Source of the DNA: Pseudochelatococcus lubricantis
GTDB lineage: Bacteria; Pseudomonadota; Alphaproteobacteria; Rhizobiales; Beijerinckiaceae
Direction of reading: 5' to 3'
NCBI RefSeq assembly: GCF_042432495.1
Contig: NZ_JBHLXC010000007.1
Coordinates: 1 to 64,000 of the forward strand
Length of the DNA stretch: 64,000 nt
The notes under the pieces: generated by a model
What the model was told of the DNA's origin: nothing
What the model saw: only the letters and a program-made list of their open reading frames with translations
The model's database searches: none
Made by a program: the position numbers and the translations under genes
In this document: positions 59,750 through 64,000 of the stretch, one piece after another
How positions within the stretch are numbered: position 1 is the stretch's first letter
Layout of the letters: each line of letters starts with the position of its first letter

Positions 59750-60442
59750 ATGGCTGAAAAGACAGGAGCGCAGCGCACGGCATCGGGCGTCGAGGCGCTG
59801 ATCGCCCGCCTGCGGGATGAGGGCGTGGGTGCCGGCCGCACCGAGGCGGAGCGCATCGTCGGCGAGGCGCAGGTGCTGGCCCGCGCCACCGTCGAAGAGG
59901 CGGAGGAGCAGGCCGCCGGCATGCTGGAAAAGGCACGCCGCGAGGCCGCCAACCTTCAGCGCGCCGGCGAGGATGCGCTGAAGGCCGCCGCCCGCGATAC
60001 CGTGCTGGACCTCAAGGACTATCTCTCGCGCCGTTTCGCGGGCGACGTCGCCAAGACGGTTTCCGCCGCCATGCGCGACGAGGAGCTGCTGAAACGCATG
60101 ATCCTGGCCGTCGCCGGGCGCGTGCGGGAGGAGGCGGGCGTGGACCGCTCGCAGGAAGTGGTGTTCCAGCTGCCGCGCGCGGCCGTGGGGCTCGACGAAT
60201 TGCGCCGCCGGCCCGAGGAGCTGAAGGAGGGATCGCTGACGCATTTCGCCGCCGCCTCCGCCGCCGCCATGCTGCGCGAGGGCGTGACCTTCGCGCGCGC
60301 GGACGACGATGCCGGCGGGCTGCGCATCCAGCTTCTGGACAGGGGCGTCTCCGTCGATCTCACGGATCAGGCGGTGGCGGACATGATCCTCGCCCATCTG
60401 CAGCCGCGATTCCGCGCGCTGCTGGAAGGCGTCGTGAAATGA
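59750..60442 (+). CDS. V/A-type ATPase subunit E (peripheral stalk)
   Basis: A 230-residue protein. The N-terminal 110 residues are a long charged alpha-helix with ATVEEAEEQAAGMLEKARREAAN heptads, the peripheral stalk part. The C-terminal half has the folded domain that contacts subunit B, ending DQAVADMILAHLQPRFRALLEGVV. It overlaps the next gene by four bases. Sequence similarity is low in this family, and the assignment rests on the fold pattern, length and operon position. Confidence 0.8.
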   Translation: MAEKTGAQRTASGVEALIARLRDEGVGAGRTEAERIVGEAQVLARATVEEAEEQAAGMLEKARREAANLQRAGEDALKAAARDTVLDLKDYLSRRFAGDVAKTVSAAMRDEELLKRMILAVAGRVREEAGVDRSQEVVFQLPRAAVGLDELRRRPEELKEGSLTHFAAASAAAMLREGVTFARADDDAGGLRIQLLDRGVSVDLTDQAVADMILAHLQPRFRALLEGVVK

Positions 60443-61137
60443 ACGGGTCGCGGGCGGACCCCTACGTCATGCTGGTGGCGAGCCTGCCCGATCTTGGCGG
60501 GTTCCTGGAGGCGCAATCCCCGCCGATAAACTGGCTTCAGATCGAGGAGCGGCTGGCGATGCTGACGCCGCAGGACCGGGCGCAGCTGGAGGCCATGGCC
60601 GGCATCATCGCGTGGGAGCGCATCCAGGCGGAGGACGAGGACGCGACCGTGCTTGCGCGCGCGGAGCAGGTGGTTGCCTCGCTGGAGAGCGACGTTCTGC
60701 GCGATCTGGTGCGTGACAGGCTGGAAATCCGCACCGTCATCGCCGCCCTGCGCCGCCGGCACGCCGGGGAGGATGCGCCCGCCGCCCATGTGCGCTGGGG
60801 CTACGGCCGCTTCGTGAACACGATCCGCGCCAACTGGAGCGACCCGGCTTTCGGCATCGCGCGCGCCTTTCCGTGGGTGGGGCTGGCGCGCGAGAAGCTG
60901 GAGAGCGGCGACACCGCCGGCCTCGAACGGGTGATCCTGCAGGCGGTATGGACCGCGGCCGGGCGTTACGCGGATGCGCATTCCTTCGATATCGAAGCCG
61001 TCGCCATCTATCTGCTGCGTTGGGCCATCGTGAACAACTGGGCGCAATACGACACCGCCGCCGCCACATCGCGCTTCACCCGCCTGCTCGACGAGGCGCT
61101 CGACGACGCCCTTCCCAACCGCGAGGCCGTGATATGA
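60439..61137 (+). CDS. DUF2764 family protein, V/A-ATPase subunit C-like
   Basis: A 232-residue soluble helical protein encoded between subunits E and A. The opening NGSRADPYVMLVASLPDLGGFLEAQ matches the MLVASLP start of DUF2764 proteins found in V-ATPase operons of Chlamydiae and Bacteroidetes, where it takes the place of subunit C. YADAHSFDIEAVAIYLLRWAIVNNWAQYDTAAA is the C-terminal block. It overlaps E (4 bases) and A (4 bases), so it is an integral part of the operon. The exact role, probably coupling the central stalk to the ring, is inferred from position. Confidence 0.75.
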   Translation: MNGSRADPYVMLVASLPDLGGFLEAQSPPINWLQIEERLAMLTPQDRAQLEAMAGIIAWERIQAEDEDATVLARAEQVVASLESDVLRDLVRDRLEIRTVIAALRRRHAGEDAPAAHVRWGYGRFVNTIRANWSDPAFGIARAFPWVGLAREKLESGDTAGLERVILQAVWTAAGRYADAHSFDIEAVAIYLLRWAIVNNWAQYDTAAATSRFTRLLDEALDDALPNREAVI

Positions 61138-62969
61138 CCGGACCAGTTTCCGCCGACAGCTCATCCCGCGTCGCGACGCCGACGGCGACCGTGGTCGCGG
61201 TGCAGGAGGACATCATCCGCCTGCGGCTGAACGACCCCGACGAGGGCCGCCTGGTGAAGAACGAGGTGATCTACATCCGTCCCGCCCGCGCGCCTGACCA
61301 GCGGCTGAAGGGCGAGGTGCTGCGCGTGCAGGGTGACACCGCCGACGCGCAGGTGTTCGAGAGCACGGTCGGCGTCGGCCTCGGCGACCCCGTTGAGCAG
61401 ACTGGCCGCCAGTTGTCGATCCGCCTCGGCCCCGGCCTGCTGGGACAGGTCTACGACGGCCTCCAGAATCCGCTGGAAGGGCTGGCGGCAGGGCATGGCG
61501 TGTTCCTGCCGCGCGGCGTCGAGGTGCCGGGCCTCGACAGGGTAGCGAAATGGGCCTTCACCGCCACGCGGCGGGTCGGCGACAGGGTGAAGGCGGGCGA
61601 CGTGCTCGGCCTCGTGCCGGAAGGGCCGATCACCCACAAGATCATGGTGCCGTTCGGTCTCGACGAGACGGTGACGATCGACTGGATCCGCGACGGCTCC
61701 ATGACCATCGACGAACCGCTCGCGCGCCTCAAGGCGGATTCGGGCGCGAGCCGCACCATCACCATGGAGCAGGAGTGGCCCGTGCGCGAGGCGCTGCCGC
61801 GCCGGCTGCTGGCGAAGGGCTATTCCACCCGTCTCTATCCGCACGAGCCGATGGTGACGACCCAGCGCATCATCGACGCCTTCTTCCCCGTCGTGCAGGG
61901 CGGGGCGGCCTGCATCCCCGGCCCGTTCGGCGCGGGCAAGACGGTGCTGCTCAACCTCCTCGCCCGCCATTCCGATGTCGACGTGGTCATTCTCGTCGCC
62001 TGCGGCGAGCGCGCCGGCGAGGTCGTGGAGACGATCACCGAGTTTCCGCAGCTCACCGACCCGCGCACTGGCAACTCGCTGATGGACCGCACGGTGATCG
62101 TGTGCAACACGTCGTCGATGCCGGTCGCCTCGCGCGAGGCCTCGATCTACACAGGCATTACTATCGGCGAGTACTACCGCCAGATGGGCCTGCGCACCCT
62201 GATGATCGCCGACAGTTCGTCGCGCTGGGCGCAGGCCATGCGCGAGATTTCCGGGCGTCTGGAGGAAATCCCCGGCGAGGAAGCCTTCCCCGCCTATCTC
62301 GACAGCGCGATCAAGGGCGTCTATGAGCGCGCCGGCGTGCTCGCCACCAACGACGGCGACAAGGGGGCGCTGACCATCATCGGCGCGGTGTCGCCCGCGG
62401 GCGGCAATTTCGAGGAGCCGGTGACGCAGTCGACGCTCGCCGCCGTCAAGTGCTTTCTCGGCCTGTCCTACGACCGCGCCTACAAGCGCTTCTATCCGGC
62501 CATCGACCCGTTGCAGTCGTGGTCGCGCTACCGGCAGCAGCTCGAAGGCTGGTACACGGAGCACATGGGCGCCGGCTGGAGCGGGCAGGTGACCGAACTC
62601 ATCGAACTGCTGCGGCGCGGCGACGAGATCGCCCGCATGGAGCAGGTGGCGGGCGAGGAGGGCATCAGCACCGACGACTTCGTCACCGCCGAGGCGGCGC
62701 GCTTCGTCGACATGGTATTCCTCCAGCAGGACGCCTTCGACCCGATTGACTCCTCGGCCTCGCCGGAGCGGCAGAAGGAGCTGTTCTCGCTCGTCTACTC
62801 CGTCGCCACCCGCCCCTACGGCTTCGAGGACAAGGACGCGGTGCGCCGCCATTTCACGAAGCTTACCGGCCTGTTCAAGAACTACAACTACGCCGCGCCC
62901 GGATCCAACGAGGCCACGCGCCTGCTCGACGAAATCGCGAAGCTCGACGCCGCCGCACCGGTTAGTTGA
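61134..62969 (+). CDS. V/A-type ATPase catalytic subunit A
   Basis: A 611-residue catalytic subunit. Walker A is GPFGAGKTVL (residues 263-272, Lys269), Walker B VVILVACGERAGEV and the family insertion GDTADAQVFESTVGVGLGDPV are normal, and YRQMGLRTLMIADSSSRWAQAM and PEVLAGR-like EIPGEEAFPAYLDSAI are diagnostic. GNFEEPVTQSTLAAVKCFLGLS is the late block. It is the last gene in this operon, whereas A precedes B in the usual bacterial and archaeal order. The start overlaps DUF2764 by four bases. Confidence 0.94.
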   Translation: MTGPVSADSSSRVATPTATVVAVQEDIIRLRLNDPDEGRLVKNEVIYIRPARAPDQRLKGEVLRVQGDTADAQVFESTVGVGLGDPVEQTGRQLSIRLGPGLLGQVYDGLQNPLEGLAAGHGVFLPRGVEVPGLDRVAKWAFTATRRVGDRVKAGDVLGLVPEGPITHKIMVPFGLDETVTIDWIRDGSMTIDEPLARLKADSGASRTITMEQEWPVREALPRRLLAKGYSTRLYPHEPMVTTQRIIDAFFPVVQGGAACIPGPFGAGKTVLLNLLARHSDVDVVILVACGERAGEVVETITEFPQLTDPRTGNSLMDRTVIVCNTSSMPVASREASIYTGITIGEYYRQMGLRTLMIADSSSRWAQAMREISGRLEEIPGEEAFPAYLDSAIKGVYERAGVLATNDGDKGALTIIGAVSPAGGNFEEPVTQSTLAAVKCFLGLSYDRAYKRFYPAIDPLQSWSRYRQQLEGWYTEHMGAGWSGQVTELIELLRRGDEIARMEQVAGEEGISTDDFVTAEAARFVDMVFLQQDAFDPIDSSASPERQKELFSLVYSVATRPYGFEDKDAVRRHFTKLTGLFKNYNYAAPGSNEATRLLDEIAKLDAAAPVS

Positions 62970-62974
62970 CGCCT

Positions 62975-63020
62975 AAAGCGCGTTCCGATCAGATGCTTCC
63001 ATCTGATCGGAACGCGCTTT
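62975..63020 (+). terminator. 21-bp perfect hairpin closing the V-ATPase operon
   Basis: AAAGCGCGTTCCGATCAGATG and its exact reverse complement CATCTGATCGGAACGCGCTTT surround the tetraloop CTTC; the 3-prime arm ends in a TTT run. It starts six bases after the subunit A stop. The arms are the perfect form of the last block of the composite repeats at 2622 and 50242. Confidence 0.75.
62975..63020 (+). repeat. Dispersed palindrome, minimal form (copy 3)
   Basis: GCGCGTTCCGATCAGATG matches the right-hand block of the composite repeat at 50242-50346 (GCGCGTTCCGATCAGATG identical) and, more loosely, that at 2622-2722. Only this block is present here. Confidence 0.65.
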
Positions 63021-63067
63021 AACATGAAGAAATTTTCCCGGCTCAATAACAAGAAAGGGGGAGAACC

Positions 63068-64000
63068 GTGTTCGATTCAGTCAGGCTGGAACACAAGCTG
63101 GGCAAGGAGGAGTTCAAGGAAATCGAGGCGCAGCTTCGTAACGAGCTGCTCGATGCCCAGCGGGAGATGCAGGAGCGCGGCACCCACAGCATCATGATCC
63201 TGATCAACGGCGCCGACGGCGCCGGGAAGGGCGAGGTGCTGAACCGGCTCTACGAGTGGCTCGACCCGCGCTATCTCGAAACGATCGGCATCGATATCCG
63301 CGACAAAACCAATAACGACTGGCCGAAGGAATGGTACTACTGGCGCGGCGTGCCGGCCAAGGGGCGCGTCGCCGCCGTGCTGGGCTCGTGGTATCATTTG
63401 ATGTTGCGCGAGCGGGCGCTCGGCCATCTGAACCGCGAGGGTTTTCTCGGCTCCGTGGCGGTGGCGCGCGAGCATGAGACCATGCTGGGCCATGAAGGAG
63501 TCCGCGTGCTCAAGCTGTGGCTGCACCTCAATCCGGATGAGGCCGAGCGGCGCTATCGCAAGGCGCGCGGCAAAAGCGGCTTCGGCCACCCGCTGGTGCA
63601 GGAATGGGCGGACGTGCCGGCCGCCCACAACAAGAAGCGCCTGCATGAGGCCGCGAAGGAAGTGGCCCAGCTCGTCTCGCCGGATGCGGTGCCGTGGGTC
63701 GTCGTGCCCGCCGCCGACGCCCGCTACCGCGACGTTGCCGTCGGCCGGGCGCTGCTGGCCCTCATGCGCGCAACTTTCGCGGCTGCCGAACCGAAGGCTC
63801 CGGCCGAGGCGACGCCGGGGGCCGAGGTGCTCTCCCCGGTCGCCACACGGCCGCTGCCGCGCCCATCGATCGTCGGCGCCATCGATCTGACGAAGACCGT
63901 CGATCCGAAGGACTACAAGCACCGCCTCAGGGAGGATCAGCGCCGCATCTTCGAGCTGACCTCGTCCGAGGCGTTCCGCAAACGCGGCCTCGTCTGTGTG
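63068..64000 (+). CDS. pap: Polyphosphate:AMP phosphotransferase (PPK2 family), N-terminal part, cut by window edge
   Basis: 311 codons are inside the window. A P-loop kinase of the PPK2 family begins FDSVRLEHKLGKEEFKEIEAQL, with Walker A INGADGAGKGEVLNRL near residue 45, and the family blocks WPKEWYYWRGVPAKG and RERALGHLNREG. After an Ala/Pro-rich linker (about 240-265) a second block TVDPKDYKHRLREDQRRIFEL begins, indicating the fused two-domain Pap type that phosphorylates AMP with polyphosphate. Start is a GTG with GGGGGAG nine bases upstream. It lies 98 bases after the V-ATPase operon and its hairpin, on the same strand. Confidence 0.88.
   Translation, partial: MFDSVRLEHKLGKEEFKEIEAQLRNELLDAQREMQERGTHSIMILINGADGAGKGEVLNRLYEWLDPRYLETIGIDIRDKTNNDWPKEWYYWRGVPAKGRVAAVLGSWYHLMLRERALGHLNREGFLGSVAVAREHETMLGHEGVRVLKLWLHLNPDEAERRYRKARGKSGFGHPLVQEWADVPAAHNKKRLHEAAKEVAQLVSPDAVPWVVVPAADARYRDVAVGRALLALMRATFAAAEPKAPAEATPGAEVLSPVATRPLPRPSIVGAIDLTKTVDPKDYKHRLREDQRRIFELTSSEAFRKRGLVCV

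Noticed and set aside
61161..62852. 563-codon open frame opposite subunit A
   Set aside because: Antisense shadow of the catalytic subunit gene.
1..64000. CRISPR array, insertion sequences, prophage or integrase att sites
   Set aside because: No regularly spaced repeats, transposase, integrase or phage gene was seen. The dispersed palindromes described above are the only repeated DNA found by eye.

Overview
The window reads as chromosomal core DNA of a GC-rich alphaproteobacterium, most likely of the order Hyphomicrobiales (Rhizobiales). The markers are the gene block PPDK-regulator / hemE / hemJ / rho / mnmE / mnmG / rsmG / parA / parB, the block Tim44 - mltA - smr - XRE facing secB - dnaQ - coaE - aroE - maf, gapR next to a DUF1036 gene and pyk, TTAA-N7-TTAA (CtrA-type) boxes, and a 6S RNA in front of the 5-formyltetrahydrofolate cyclo-ligase gene. 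No insertion sequence, prophage, CRISPR array or tRNA gene was seen. No finer taxonomic placement is justified from sequence alone.

Layout. 1-170: probable leader of an rRNA operon leaving the window on the minus strand. 0.5-8.8 kb: M23 endopeptidase, gluQ (minus), purE-purK, rpsU, a TPR lipoprotein and an L,D-transpeptidase lipoprotein. 8.9-12.7 kb: class III cyclase, 6S RNA, 5-FCL, TIGR00282 phosphoesterase, MarR. 12.8-21 kb: mostly minus-strand housekeeping genes. 20.8-21.3 kb: the candidate chromosomal origin between the PPDK-regulator gene and hemE, with a perfect DnaA box and a perfect CtrA box. 21.3-30.5 kb: hemE to parAB on the plus strand. Two perfect 16-bp parS palindromes (25990, 28089) and two 14/16 sites (17632, 20930) surround the origin.

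30.7-46.4 kb: ppa, a GNAT gene, an envelope-type operon (phosphatase, glycosyltransferase, methyltransferase, MsbA-like exporter), a DUF533/TerB-like gene under a CtrA box, a PEP-mutase-family enzyme, kdsD/kpsF-type isomerase and hemH, a tonB - permease - ATPase operon, and pepF. 46.4-52.7 kb: a CtrA-boxed, degenerate NtrC-type regulator followed by a YcbB-type L,D-transpeptidase, then an M15/DUF882 protein with a near-consensus CtrA box. Together these suggest cell-cycle control of envelope growth.

55.4-63 kb: a complete seven-gene V/A-type ATPase operon (B-D-I-K-E-DUF2764-A), unusual in this lineage, closed by a 21-bp perfect hairpin and followed at once by a polyphosphate:AMP phosphotransferase gene cut by the window edge. 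The operon is a circular permutation of the order I recall for Chlamydiae and Bacteroidetes, and its K subunit keeps the polar side chains that bind sodium in Enterococcus NtpK. This rotary pump plus polyphosphate module is the most interesting accessory system here.
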